Below are positions 63,983 through 64,000 of a stretch of 64,000 nt of DNA, one piece after another. Source of the DNA: Phycisphaerales bacterium (GTDB lineage Bacteria; Planctomycetota; Phycisphaerae; Phycisphaerales; UBA1924); the NCBI GenBank assembly GCA_947459215.1, contig CANHCQ010000005.1, forward strand, positions 19,467 to 83,466, written 5' to 3'. A program made the position numbers and the translations under genes. Position 1 is the first letter of the stretch; each line of letters opens with the position of its first letter. Under the pieces are notes generated by a model. It made no database searches. It saw only the letters and a list, made by a program, of their open reading frames with translations, and was not told the DNA's origin.

Positions 63983-64000
63983 GATCAGGAAGTATCGGAC

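Overview
The window is a GC-rich stretch of bacterial chromosome with genes on both strands. The best fit is a planctomycete of the Phycisphaerae/Phycisphaerales type. The reasons are two exported proteins ending in Pro-Glu-Pro-like (PEP-CTERM) sorting tails, two type II pseudopilins, a very long SecA (about 1330 residues), a MauE-like membrane protein next to Cys-rich exported proteins, and small families typical of planctomycetes. The assignment is an inference from gene content; there is no rRNA in the window.

Layout. 1-2525: a truncated pseudopilin, divergent from a three-gene operon (Cys-rich exported protein, membrane-anchored protein, MauE-like protein) behind a good sigma-70 promoter. 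2565-7020: pyruvate dehydrogenase E1-alpha, E1-beta and E2, with two small unrelated genes between the E1 subunits. 7220-11157: accessory exported proteins (two with PEP-CTERM tails) among several repeat families. 11288-13314: lipoprotein, DinB-like protein, LacI-type regulator. 13425-21139: TerC preceded by a yybP-ykoY (manganese) riboswitch, then rpoD, dnaG, acylphosphatase and GcvT. 21321-24305: tRNA-Leu(CAG), an RNase HII-like protein, RibD and a GNAT acetyltransferase. 24386-27779: hutU and hutH (histidine degradation). 27913-31302: an HTH-receiver protein, divergent from an exported HEAT-repeat protein with a buried receiver-like domain. 31621-49672: AraC regulators, M42 peptidase, YgfZ, ProRS, S10 peptidase, HrpA helicase, gamma-glutamyltransferase, PhzF, a nonsense-interrupted quinone oxidoreductase and a glyoxalase-fold protein.

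50362-58485 looks like an acquired or rearranged block. A 52-bp sequence covering the 3' end and terminator of tRNA-Pro(CGG) recurs, degenerate, in direct orientation 8 kb away. Between the copies lie a Fur/PerR regulator with katG, an arsR-arsC-arsD-arsA operon (arsC frameshifted, no efflux permease) and a leucine-rich-repeat lipoprotein. Past the tRNA come a second pseudopilin, secA and a small membrane protein at the window edge.

Two themes stand out. First, many short palindromic elements sit right after stop codons or inside coding regions; some copies differ by compensatory base-pair changes that keep the hairpin. Second, there are several decayed genes: arsC, quinone oxidoreductase, an alpha/beta hydrolase and a TauE/SafE remnant. 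I saw no CRISPR array, transposase, integrase, prophage or classical defence system. Most very long open frames opposite real genes are artefacts of high GC content and were left out.
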